Shown here: one piece after another, positions 53,554-61,275 of the stretch | Layout: every line of letters starts with the position of its first letter | Position numbering within the stretch: position 1 is the stretch's first letter | DNA from: Microbacterium oxydans | Lineage (GTDB): Bacteria > Actinomycetota > Actinomycetes > Actinomycetales > Microbacteriaceae | Reading direction: 5' to 3' | NCBI RefSeq assembly: GCF_026559675.1 | Contig: NZ_CP092891.1 | Span: forward strand, 3,718,955 to 3,782,954 | DNA length: 64,000 nt | Notes under the pieces: model-generated | What the model saw: the letters and a program-made list of their open reading frames with translations, nothing else | Databases searched by the model: none | Told to the model about the DNA's origin: nothing | Translations under genes and position numbers: made by a program

Positions 53554-53580
53554 GGGAATGCCCCGCGGTTACCATGGGTT
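53554..53580 (+). promoter_or_regulatory. SigR/SigH-type promoter of trxB (GGGAAT-N18-GTT)
   Basis: GGGAAT (53554-53559) is followed after exactly 18 bases by GTT (53578-53580). This matches the consensus of the disulfide-stress sigma factors SigR (Streptomyces) and SigH (mycobacteria), which control trxBA. The expected start lies about 40 bp before ATG 53628. Confidence 0.65.
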
Positions 53581-53627
53581 GAAGCAGTCGAAGGTCATTC
53601 GACCGCAGTTTCTACGACGGAGAGCAC

Positions 53628-54608
53628 ATGCGTCAGGTCATCATCATCGGTTCCGGCCCCGCCGGATTCACGGCTGCCATCTACGCGGCCCGAGCGAACC
53701 TCAAGCCGCTGCTCATCGCGAGCTCGGTCGAGGTCGGTGGCGAGCTGATGAACACCACCGAGGTCGAGAACTACCCGGGCTTCCCGGAGGGCATCCAGGG
53801 TCCTGAGCTCATGGCCAAGTTCCAGGAGCAGGCCGAGAAGTTCGGCACGGAGGTCGTCTACGACGACGTCACCGAGCTCCAGCTCGACGGACCGGTCAAG
53901 AAAGTCATCCTCGGCAGCGGTGCGGAGCACGAGACCCAGTCCCTCATCTACGCGACCGGCTCGGCATACCGCAAGCTCGGCATCGAGGGCGAAGAGCGCC
54001 TCTCCGGCTACGGCGTCTCCTGGTGCGCGACCTGCGACGGGTTCTTCTTCCGCGAGAAGACGATCGCGGTCGTCGGCGGCGGCGACTCGGCGATGGAAGA
54101 GGCCACGTTCCTCACCCGTTTCGCTGAGAAGGTCTACGTGATCCACCGCAAGGACACGCTGCGCGCCTCGAAGATCATGCAGGAGCGTGCGTTCGCGAAC
54201 GAGAAGATCGAGTTCGTGTGGAACAGCGAGGTCGCCGAGGTGCTCGGTGGCGACTCCGTGACCGGTGTGCAGCTGCGCTCCACGGTCGATGGCACCCTCA
54301 GCGACCTCCCGCTCGACGGCCTGTTCATCGCGATCGGCAACGACCCGCGCACGCACCTCGTGCACGACAAGCTCGAGCTCACCGCCGAGGGCACCATCTG
54401 GGTCGACGGCCGTTCGTCGAAGACCTCGGTCCCCGGTGTGTTCGCCGCCGGCGACGTGATCGACCCGACCTACCGTCAGGCCATCACGGCGGCCGGTACC
54501 GGCACGATCGCCGCCCTCGACGCGGAGCACTTCCTCGCGGATTTTGAGGACGCTTCCGTGGAGGTCCCGGCTGCGGAGGCCGCCGAGGTCCTCACCGCCA
54601 CGGCGTAG
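53628..54608 (+). CDS. trxB: Thioredoxin reductase
   Basis: The 326-residue protein is a complete low-molecular-weight thioredoxin reductase. It has the FAD-binding GSGPAGFTAAIYAARA at the N-terminus, the redox-active Cys133-Ala-Thr-Cys136 in WCATCDGFFF, and the NADPH-binding VVGGGDSAMEEATFLT. The C-terminal FAD part reads VFAAGDVIDPTYRQAITAAGTGTIAALDAEHFL. It reduces TrxA with NADPH. ATG 53628 follows CGGAGAG. A SigR/SigH-type promoter lies upstream and trxA follows after 64 bp. Confidence 0.97.
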   Translation: MRQVIIIGSGPAGFTAAIYAARANLKPLLIASSVEVGGELMNTTEVENYPGFPEGIQGPELMAKFQEQAEKFGTEVVYDDVTELQLDGPVKKVILGSGAEHETQSLIYATGSAYRKLGIEGEERLSGYGVSWCATCDGFFFREKTIAVVGGGDSAMEEATFLTRFAEKVYVIHRKDTLRASKIMQERAFANEKIEFVWNSEVAEVLGGDSVTGVQLRSTVDGTLSDLPLDGLFIAIGNDPRTHLVHDKLELTAEGTIWVDGRSSKTSVPGVFAAGDVIDPTYRQAITAAGTGTIAALDAEHFLADFEDASVEVPAAEAAEVLTATA

Positions 54609-54611
54609 ATC

Positions 54612-54638
54612 GGGAACACTTTCCCCTCGTCCGCTGTT
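54612..54638 (+). promoter_or_regulatory. SigR/SigH-type promoter of trxA (GGGAAC-N18-GTT)
   Basis: GGGAAC (54612-54617) is followed after 18 bases by GTT (54636-54638), 34 bp before the trxA start. C in place of T in the last -35 position occurs in mycobacterial SigH promoters. It would allow trxA to be transcribed separately from trxB. Confidence 0.55.
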
Positions 54639-54672
54639 GTAGCAGGCGAACCTCGAATCAAGGAGAACTCTG

Positions 54673-54996
54673 ATGAGTGCAAAGGCTACGAGCCAGGCGA
54701 CCTGGGAGCAGGACGTTCTGCAGGCCGACGGTCCCGTGCTGGTGGACTTCTGGGCCGAGTGGTGTGGTCCGTGTCGTATGGTCGCGCCGGTGCTGGATGA
54801 GATCCAGGCCGACAACCCCGACAAGATCACGATCCTCAAGCTGAACGTGGACGAGAACCCCGAGCTGGCGATGAAGTACCAGATCACGTCGATCCCGGCG
54901 ATGAAGGTCTTCCACGGCGGCGAGGTCAAGACGACCATCATCGGCGCCAAGCCGAAGTTCGCGCTCGAGAAGGACCTCGCCGCTTTCATCGGCTGA
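54673..54996 (+). CDS. trxA: Thioredoxin
   Basis: The 107-residue protein is a classical thioredoxin with the active site Trp30-Cys31-Gly-Pro-Cys34 in FWAEWCGPCRMVAPVLDEI and the cis-proline loop in ITSIPAMKVFHGGE. It reduces protein disulfides and is recycled by the upstream TrxB. ATG 54673 follows AAGGAG. A strong terminator lies just after the stop codon. Confidence 0.98.
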   Translation: MSAKATSQATWEQDVLQADGPVLVDFWAEWCGPCRMVAPVLDEIQADNPDKITILKLNVDENPELAMKYQITSIPAMKVFHGGEVKTTIIGAKPKFALEKDLAAFIG

Positions 54997-55008
54997 TCCT
55001 CTGACGCG

Positions 55009-55044
55009 AAAGGGCCGTACCTCCCGGGGAGGTACGGCCCTTTT
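55009..55044 (+). terminator. Intrinsic terminator after trxA
   Basis: A 15-16-bp GC-rich stem (AAAGGGCCGTACC arm) with a tiny loop ends in TTTTCT, 12 bp after the trxA stop codon. It has both a stem and a T-run, so it is a good intrinsic terminator. Confidence 0.88.
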
Positions 55045-55078
55045 CTGTCCCCTTGCGCCCGCGAGCGCGAGTTCCACG

Positions 55079-55414
55079 TCAGGAGGCGTCGGCGACGCTC
55101 GGATCCCAGCGGCGGTGGCGCTGTTTCTCGTCCAGGAGCCCCCAGACGGCCGAGGTGAGCTCCGGGTACTCCAGGGCGATCTGACGCAGCACACGGTAGT
55201 GCCGGGCGGCGTTGGGACGCACTCCGTCGTTGGCGTTGATGTTGTCGGCGCGCAGGAGGTACACGACGAGCTCGTCGACGCTCGGAAGCTCCTCCATGAA
55301 CTCCCAGGGGTCTTCCCCGCCGAGGAGTCTCTCCTGGATGAGCACCGCGAGTTCGTCGGCGGCCTCGGCGCGCAGCACTTCCAGGCTGGCACGACGCTGA
55401 ACGGACTCGGTCAT
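55079..55414 (-). CDS. Small hypothetical protein
   Basis: The 111-residue protein is acidic and probably helical (LRAEAADELAVLIQERLLGGEDPWEFMEELPSVDELVVYLLRADNIN, then ARHYRVLRQIALEYPELTSAVW). I do not recognise the family, though the sequence looks clearly coding. ATG 55414 is preceded by TAGGCT and six bases with no Shine-Dalgarno sequence, so it is probably leaderless. It lies nine bases from the sugar transporter gene on the same strand. In mycobacteria the same position holds other genes, so conservation outside this family is doubtful. Confidence 0.75.
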   Translation of the reverse strand: MTESVQRRASLEVLRAEAADELAVLIQERLLGGEDPWEFMEELPSVDELVVYLLRADNINANDGVRPNAARHYRVLRQIALEYPELTSAVWGLLDEKQRHRRWDPSVADAS

Positions 55415-55420
55415 GCATCA

Positions 55421-55426
55421 AGCCTA
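55421..55426 (-). promoter_or_regulatory. -10 element (TAGGCT) for a leaderless transcript
   Basis: TAGGCT on the minus strand is followed by six bases and the ATG at 55414. It overlaps the stop codon region of the upstream transporter gene (TAG at 55424-55426). Confidence 0.5.
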
Positions 55427-56872
55427 CGTCGGCTGCGGACCCCTCCGTCGCTCCACCTTCATGTTCTCGGTCATCTCCTCGAGCTCCTTGCCCTTGGTCT
55501 CCGGCACCTTGAAGAAGACGAAGAAGAACGACAGGAGGGCGAAGAACGCGTAGAAGCCGTACGCGAAGGTGAGCCCGATCTCGGCGAAAGCCGGGAACGT
55601 CGTCGAGATGAAGAAGTTGGCGACCCACTGCGCGGCGGCGGCCACGGCGAGAGCGCCGGCCCGGATCGAGTTCGGGAAGATCTCACCGAGGAGCACCCAG
55701 ACCAGCGGACCCCAGCTCGCGCCGAAGAACACCACGAACCCGTTGGCGCAGATCAGCGCCACGGTGGCCCAGGGGTCCGGGAGCGTGGCCGTCCCCTGCG
55801 CGTCGAGCGTCCCGAACGAGAAGGCGAGCGCCATCAGTCCCAGCGTCACCGTCATTCCGACCGAGCCCACCAGCAGCATGATCCGGCGTCCGATCTTGTC
55901 GACGAGCAGGATCGCGACGATGGTCACCACGATGTTCGTCACCGACGTGATCACGGAGGTGAGGAGCGCACTGGATTCATCGAATCCGACGGACTGCCAC
56001 AGCGTCGTCGAGTAGTAGAAGATCACGTTGATGCCGACGAACTGCTGGAAGACCGAGAGCAGGATGCCGATCCAGACGATCGGTTTCAGGCCGAGTCGGT
56101 TGCCACGCAGATCACGCAGCGACTCGGAGCGCTCCGTGTTGATCGTGCCGGTGATCTCGTCGATCTTCCCCTGGACGTCGACGGTGCCGGTGACGGTCTC
56201 GAGCACCTCGGCTGCACGTTTCAGCTCGCCCTTGCGCACCAGATATCGTGGCGACTCCGGAAGGCGCAGTGACATGAGGCCGTAGACCAGCGCGGGGATC
56301 GCGGCCACCATGAACATCCAGCGCCAGGCCGTGAGGCCCCACAGCGGCTGGTCCGCCTCCCCCGCGATCCCGGCCAGCAGTGCGTCGGACAGCAGCGCGG
56401 CGAAGATACCGGTGACGATGGCGAGCTGTTGGAGGGAACCGAGTCGTCCACGGATCGCTGCCGGTGAGACCTCGGCGATGTACGCGGGGGCGATGACGGA
56501 TGCCGCGCCGACGCCGAGTCCGCCGATCACACGCCAGATGATCAGGTCCACCACGCTGAAGGCGAGGCCGGATCCGATCGCGGAGACGAAGAACATCGCG
56601 GCCGCGACGACCATGACGGGGATGCGTCCGAACTTGTTCGAGACCGGTCCGGCGAACCACGCACCCACCGCACAGCCGATGAGCGCGGACGAGACGGCGA
56701 AGCCCTTCAGCCCGGTACCGAGGTCGAATCCGGAGACGTCTCCGGCCAGAGCATCGACAGCGCCGTTGATCACGGCGGTATCGAAGCCGAAGAGGAAGCC
56801 ACCCAACGCGGCGGCGATACTCACCGCGATCACGCGGCGTCGGATACCTGCGGCATCCACTGGTTTGGACAT
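55424..56872 (-). CDS. Sugar porter-family MFS transporter
   Basis: The 482-residue protein has twelve helices and the hallmarks of the sugar porter family: GGFLFGFDTAVINGAVDAL near the start, NKFGRIPVMVVAAAMF, LPESPRYLVRKGEL after helix six, QQFVGINVIFYYSTTLW, and PETKGKELEEMTENM at the end. It is a proton- or gradient-linked importer of a hexose, pentose or polyol; the ligand is not evident. ATG 56872 follows GAGGGGG. It is transcribed convergently with trxA. Confidence 0.93.
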   Translation of the reverse strand: MSKPVDAAGIRRRVIAVSIAAALGGFLFGFDTAVINGAVDALAGDVSGFDLGTGLKGFAVSSALIGCAVGAWFAGPVSNKFGRIPVMVVAAAMFFVSAIGSGLAFSVVDLIIWRVIGGLGVGAASVIAPAYIAEVSPAAIRGRLGSLQQLAIVTGIFAALLSDALLAGIAGEADQPLWGLTAWRWMFMVAAIPALVYGLMSLRLPESPRYLVRKGELKRAAEVLETVTGTVDVQGKIDEITGTINTERSESLRDLRGNRLGLKPIVWIGILLSVFQQFVGINVIFYYSTTLWQSVGFDESSALLTSVITSVTNIVVTIVAILLVDKIGRRIMLLVGSVGMTVTLGLMALAFSFGTLDAQGTATLPDPWATVALICANGFVVFFGASWGPLVWVLLGEIFPNSIRAGALAVAAAAQWVANFFISTTFPAFAEIGLTFAYGFYAFFALLSFFFVFFKVPETKGKELEEMTENMKVERRRGPQPT

Positions 56873-56902
56873 GACATCCCCCTCATCGTCGATGATGACG
56901 CG

Positions 56903-56908
56903 AGTCTA
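56903..56908 (-). promoter_or_regulatory. Candidate -10 (TAGACT) for the sugar transporter
   Basis: TAGACT on the minus strand lies 31 bp upstream of the transporter ATG, with no clear -35. It is in the 61-bp gap between the transporter and parB. Confidence 0.4.
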
Positions 56909-56933
56909 AGGGACCGGTATATCCCCGGGGGTG

Positions 56934-57905
56934 TTATCTCGTGGAACCGTAACCGCTCTCGCCGAGCTCCTCGAGAATGCGATTGAGGTCCTGGATCGAA
57001 GCGAAATCAATCGTGACCTGGCCTTTACGCGCACCGAGAGCGATCTTCACGCGCGTGTTCAGCCGGTCACCGAGCTTGCCGGCGACCTCGTCCAGGTAGG
57101 CACGGCGTGCCCCGGGAGTCGGCTTCACGGACTTGCCGGCCGAGGGGTGCGCCTTGGCTGCTTCCTCCGTGGCCCGCACCGACAGGTCTTCGTTGACGAC
57201 CTTGTCCGCGAGACGCTGCATGGACTCCGGCGTCTCCAGGCTGAGGATCGCGCGAGCGTGTCCGGCGGTCAGGACCCCGGCCGCCACCCGCTGCTGCACC
57301 GGAACGGGCAGCTTCAGGAGACGGATGGTGTTGCTGATCTGGGGGCGCGAGCGACCGATCCGTGTGGCGAGCTCCTCCTGCGTGATGCCGAAGTCCTCGA
57401 GGAGCTGCTGGTAGGCCGAAGCCTCTTCCAGCGGGTTGAGTTCGGAGCGGTGGAGGTTCTCGAGCAGGGCGTCGCGGAGGAGATCCTCGTCGGCGGTGTC
57501 GCGCACGATCGCGGGGATGACCTCGAGGCCTGCCTCGCGCGCGGCGCGCGTACGCCGCTCCCCCATGATGAGCTCGTACTCACCCTCGGTGTTCTTCCGG
57601 ACGATGACCGGCTGCAGCACACCGAACTCACGGACGCTGTGCACGAGCTCAGCCAGGTCTTCGGGATCGAAGTGCGTGCGCGGCTGACGGGGGTTCGGGA
57701 CGATCGCGTTCGGGTCGACCTGGATCAGGTGGATGCCGGGTACCGCCTCGAGCTCAGGGCCCTCGGTGTTCTCCTCGACCGTCGCATCCGGAGTCGTCGG
57801 GCGAAGGCTCGCGCCGGGGAAGAAGACGTCGACGGGACGCTCAGCCTGATCCGCCGTCGGGATGAGGGCACCGATGCCCCGGCCCAGTCCAGTGCGCTTC
57901 GCCAT
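56934..57905 (-). CDS. parB: Chromosome-partitioning protein ParB
   Basis: The 323-residue protein begins AKRTGLGRGIGALIP, the conserved ParB opening, which also binds ParA. The CTPase/parS-binding core follows: IVPNPRQPRTHFDPEDLAELVHSVREFGVLQPVIVRK, GERRTRAAREAG (C-box), ENLHRSELNPLEEASAYQQLLEDFG and the helix-turn-helix ITQEELATRIGRSRPQISNTIRLLKLP. The C-terminal dimer domain ends RILEELGESGYGSTR. It spreads from parS sites and segregates the origin. The start is taken as ATG 57905, whose spacing to AAGGAG is better than that of the preceding ATG. It overlaps the parA stop codon. Confidence 0.96.
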   Translation of the reverse strand: MAKRTGLGRGIGALIPTADQAERPVDVFFPGASLRPTTPDATVEENTEGPELEAVPGIHLIQVDPNAIVPNPRQPRTHFDPEDLAELVHSVREFGVLQPVIVRKNTEGEYELIMGERRTRAAREAGLEVIPAIVRDTADEDLLRDALLENLHRSELNPLEEASAYQQLLEDFGITQEELATRIGRSRPQISNTIRLLKLPVPVQQRVAAGVLTAGHARAILSLETPESMQRLADKVVNEDLSVRATEEAAKAHPSAGKSVKPTPGARRAYLDEVAGKLGDRLNTRVKIALGARKGQVTIDFASIQDLNRILEELGESGYGSTR

Positions 57906-58831
57906 CATTTCTCCTTGCTCTGCGTCGCGGTGCGCGACGCGATCTCGACAGCGGCCTCGCGGTAGGCGATCGCGCCGGCGGATTGCCCATCGTAGGCGAT
58001 CACGGTCTGCCCGAAACTCGGGGCCTCGGACACGCGGACCGAGCGCGGGATGACCGTCTCCAGCACCTGTTCCGGGAAGTGAGTGCGCACCTCGTCCGCC
58101 ACCTGCTGTGCGAGACGGGTTCGTCCGTCGAACATGGTGAGCAGGATCGTGGAGAGGTGAAGAGCGGGGTTCAGGTGCTTCTGGATCATCTGGATGCTGC
58201 CGAGCAGCTGGCTCAGACCCTCGAGTGCGTAGTACTCGCACTGAATGGGGATGAACACTTCCGATGCGGCCGTGAAGGCGTTGATCGTGAGCAGCCCGAG
58301 AGACGGCGGGCAGTCGATGATGACGAAGTCCATCGGGTTGTCCGCGAGATAGTCGAGGAGCGCTCGGCGCAGACGATGCTCACGTGCGACCTGGGCGACG
58401 AGCTCGATCTCAGCGCCGGCCAGGTGAATCGTGCTGGGTGCACAGAAGAGGTTGGGGTCTTCCGGGCTCTGCTGCACGATCTCCGCGAGGGGGACTTCCT
58501 CGATGAGCACGTCGTACACGCTGGGAACGTCCGCGCTGTGCGGAACGCCGAGCGCGGTCGAGGCATTGCCCTGCGGGTCGAGGTCGATGACCAGTACCTT
58601 GGCACCGAGGCCGGCCAATGCCGATGCGACGTTCACCGCGGTCGTGGTCTTACCCACGCCACCCTTCTGGTTCGACACCGTCAGAACCCGGGTCTCCCCC
58701 GTGAACTCGACCGTCGCGGCCTCGAGGGCTCGCCTTCGGGCGGAGAGGTCGGCGAGTTCCCGCGCCAGGGGCGTGTCCATCCCGAAGGAGTCGTTCGCCG
58801 GTGTCTTCTCGGATTGTTTCACGTGAAACAT
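57905..58831 (-). CDS. parA: Chromosome-partitioning ATPase ParA
   Basis: The 308-residue protein has the deviant Walker A motif SNQKGGVGKTTTAVNVASAL and the Walker B-like VIDCPPSLGLLTINAF, with DLDPQGNAS between. It forms ATP-dependent gradients on the nucleoid that pull ParB-parS complexes. ATG 58831 follows GAAAGGAG. Its first six residues MFHVKQ are encoded by a complete parS site, so ParB bound there would sit on the start codon. It is the first gene of the parAB operon. Confidence 0.96.
   Translation of the reverse strand: MFHVKQSEKTPANDSFGMDTPLARELADLSARRRALEAATVEFTGETRVLTVSNQKGGVGKTTTAVNVASALAGLGAKVLVIDLDPQGNASTALGVPHSADVPSVYDVLIEEVPLAEIVQQSPEDPNLFCAPSTIHLAGAEIELVAQVAREHRLRRALLDYLADNPMDFVIIDCPPSLGLLTINAFTAASEVFIPIQCEYYALEGLSQLLGSIQMIQKHLNPALHLSTILLTMFDGRTRLAQQVADEVRTHFPEQVLETVIPRSVRVSEAPSFGQTVIAYDGQSAGAIAYREAAVEIASRTATQSKEK
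58815..58830. other. parS site 1
   Basis: TGTTTCACGTGAAACA, identical to the parS consensus, overlaps the first codons of parA. Confidence 0.9.
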
Positions 58832-59026
58832 CCACTCCTTTCGGGGCCGCGTTCCACTCTAATCGCAAGCGACGACGTTGGATTACGGCTCAGCGGGCCA
58901 CGGAATGGGGATAGGGGACAGGATGGCCCCGTCCAGCGGAATTCCGCGGGTATTCGTGATGCGGGCAGACAGTGAATCCACCCTGTTTCCTCTTACGCGG
59001 CCTATAGAAGTGTCGACTTCGTCCGG

Positions 59027-59042
59027 TGTTTCACGTGAAACA
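59027..59042. other. parS site 2
   Basis: TGTTTCACGTGAAACA, a perfect consensus site, 200 bp upstream of parA. Confidence 0.9.
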
Positions 59043-59253
59043 TGCCCGCCCGATCCTGTGGGGGCAGGTTCAGAACCGGCGACGCCCTCGGGAGTAGTCC
59101 CTTCCCCCACTCCCCGGCCCGACCGTCTCTCTTCTTCACCTCCCAGTGGAGGTCCCGGATATGATCGATCTCTCGCGCACAGGCACGTACGGCGCCACGG
59201 GACGCAGGACGTGCCCGGCCGTCCGGGCGGCGCCCTGCGAGCAAGGACTCGGC

Positions 59254-59269
59254 CGTTTCACGTGAAACA
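59254..59269. other. parS site 3 (one mismatch)
   Basis: CGTTTCACGTGAAACA differs from the consensus only in the first base. Confidence 0.85.
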
Positions 59270-59752
59270 TCTGCGTATCTTCCCCTTCCCGCCCTTCACT
59301 CGTGTACCTAGCGAGGAGAGGTCCTTTTCACTGGCGCGCTGGTAGGGCAATCACCTGTTGGTCAGCTCTACGCCGTGACGCCGGAGCCACCCAAGCCAGA
59401 TACCCAAGCGCGACGAAGGAACGACACAGCAAAGGACCGCAGCACTCTTCGCTGCAAGGTGCCGCTTGGTCCGTCGTTCTGCCGCACCAGTCCACGTCTC
59501 CCCTCCCCTCCAGCGCGGCGCTCACGTAGATGCACCAGCGGGACAGATCGGCGTGAGCAGATCAGCGTGAGCGGACCGAGGGTACGGAGCTTCTTCTGCG
59601 AGGAGAAAGTGCGCGCCCGGGTCGTTCCCTGATCCCACCGCTGTACTGTCGTGGGCTCCAACCCCGCCAGATATCTCCGTTCATCAAGCCCTCATCAGTC
59701 CCGAAACAGGGACAAGCGAAGGATCATGACCGACGCGGGCCAACGAGCTATC

Positions 59753-59768
59753 CGTTTCACGTGAAACA
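59753..59768. other. parS site 4 (one mismatch)
   Basis: CGTTTCACGTGAAACA carries the same first-base change as site 3. Confidence 0.85.
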
Positions 59769-60362
59769 TCCGGGCACCCCTGCCCACCTTGGCCAGCGAT
59801 GAGTCTGTTGACGCGCCGCTTCGCTGTTGTCGACGAAGCTGGACGCCGCGAGGTCGCGCTGTTCGAAGCGACGAGCGCGCCACGTGATCGGGATCATGAG
59901 TGGCAGCGACTTCCGGCAACGCGGTGGGCACGAGCTGCGTGACTTGAATCAGCAAAGCTGACCTCGATAGGACCTGAGGAGAGTTCGTGAAGAGTCCAGA
60001 TACTTCCACTCTGAAGAGGACTACACGTACCCGACGGGACTGGACGCAGAGCAAGCGGACCCCGAGGACCACTCGTCCCCCGTCGATTGCTCACATTGTG
60101 GCTTCAACACCGACGCCATGAGCGGACTCGCGACGGTGGACCGCCTCAACCCCGACGTCACCAGCGGATTCAAGACAGTAGGAGACCTCGGATACCCCAC
60201 ACCACGCGTTCCCCGTCTCCACACTGCACTCCAGCGAAACCGTCTCGCGGTGAGTACTACCCAGAGCGCGCTTCCCGCTCCCTTATGCATCCCCGCCGAC
60301 GCGCATGAAGCGGGCGAAACTATCGGGCACCCGGTGGGGGGGCCACTGCCCCGCTATCCGTA

Positions 60363-60378
60363 TGTTTCACGTGAAACA
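60363..60378. other. parS site 5
   Basis: TGTTTCACGTGAAACA is a perfect consensus site in the parA-rsmG gap. Confidence 0.9.
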
Positions 60379-60568
60379 TGCTGATTCCAGCGAACACCAA
60401 GGCCCAAAACCGCCGGTACTGCATCCCGGGGGCATCTCTTCGCGCCTCATCGGGCAGTCGAGTCGGCGTCTAAACGGCATCTACCAGCCCGGCCATCGCC
60501 ACTGCTCCCCTGTCCAGATGTCGCAAACCCGACCGGATCCGCACCGCAATGAACTCCTGCAAAGCAAA

Positions 60569-60598
60569 AGCGGGATGTTTCACGTGAAACATCCCGCT
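60569..60598 (-). terminator. Terminator of rsmG containing parS site 6
   Basis: A perfect 30-bp palindrome, 17 bp after the rsmG stop codon, has parS (60576-60591) at its centre and GC-rich arms AGCGGGA/TCCCGCT. On the minus strand it is followed by TTTTGCTTT, the T-run of an intrinsic terminator. The stem would be 13 bp with the loop ACGT. Confidence 0.7.
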
Positions 60599-60615
60599 CG
60601 CCGACTTCTGGAAAC

Positions 60616-61239
60616 CTACCGGACTCTTGCCCGAACCGCCCTCGTCGTCTCGGTGAGCACACCCTCGCCGAGAACCTCGACGCGGACGTCACTGAGCCGG
60701 AACTTCTTGATCTGTTTCTGCGCAGCTTCGATCTCGTTCGCAGCATTCATGCCTTTGAGAAGCGTGAGCTCTCCCCCGTCACGCACGAGCGGCGCCGTGA
60801 TCGGGATGAGTGTGCGCAGCGCACTCACGGCCCGAGCAGTGACCACATCGAAGCCATCGGTGGGCTTGACGTCTTCTGCGCGAGCACGATGGACGATGAC
60901 GTTGGTCAGCTCCAGCTCCTGCACCTGCTCATTGAGCCAGGTGACGCGACGTTCCATCGGTTCGATGAGCGTCCATTCGACGTCAGGACGAGCAATCGCG
61001 AGCACGAGTCCGGGGAGACCCGCCCCGGAACCGATGTCCGCGACGCGACCATGGAAGAGCGGGGCCGCGATCACACTGTTGAGGATGTGTCGCGACCACA
61101 GCCGCGGGAGTTCCAGCGGTCCGATCAGACCTCGCTCCTCGCCCTCGCGAGCGAGCGCAGCAGTGAACTCTCGTGCCGCGTCGATCCGATCTCCGAAGAG
61201 ATCCTCGGCGATGGCCGGCTCGACCTCGACATCACTCAT
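60616..61239 (-). CDS. rsmG: 16S rRNA (guanine527-N7)-methyltransferase
   Basis: The 207-residue enzyme has the RsmG pattern: LIGPLELPRLWSRHILNSV, the SAM motif VADIGSGAGLPGLVLAIARPDVEWTLIEP and the catalytic ARAVSALRTL with the downstream ELTLLKG. It methylates G527 of 16S rRNA. ATG 61239 is the first start that gives the conserved N-terminus; a parS site follows upstream at 61260. It lies between jag and the parS-rich gap, 36 bp after jag. Confidence 0.95.
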   Translation of the reverse strand: MSDVEVEPAIAEDLFGDRIDAAREFTAALAREGEERGLIGPLELPRLWSRHILNSVIAAPLFHGRVADIGSGAGLPGLVLAIARPDVEWTLIEPMERRVTWLNEQVQELELTNVIVHRARAEDVKPTDGFDVVTARAVSALRTLIPITAPLVRDGGELTLLKGMNAANEIEAAQKQIKKFRLSDVRVEVLGEGVLTETTRAVRARVR

Positions 61240-61259
61240 GGGACGAAACGATCCGACGA

Positions 61260-61275
61260 TGTTTCACGTGAAACA
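61260..61275. other. parS site 7
   Basis: TGTTTCACGTGAAACA fills most of the 36-bp gap between jag and rsmG. Confidence 0.9.

Larger units (their letters stand above)
58832..60615. other. 1.8-kb intergenic region between parA and rsmG
   Basis: I see no confident gene here. Five parS sites lie in it, and the base composition is somewhat less GC-rich than in the flanking genes. The parA -10 (TAGAGT, minus strand, 58856-58861) is at its left end and the rsmG terminator at its right. An open stretch from 59971 to 60384 on the plus strand has protein-like composition, including a Cys-x-x-Cys, but lacks a start codon at its beginning. Confidence 0.6.

Noticed and set aside
59987..60121. Small plus-strand frame (44 codons) with a good ribosome-binding site in the parA-rsmG gap
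   Set aside because: The peptide is Thr/Arg/Pro-rich with no recognisable pattern, and a different frame over the same bases looks more protein-like.
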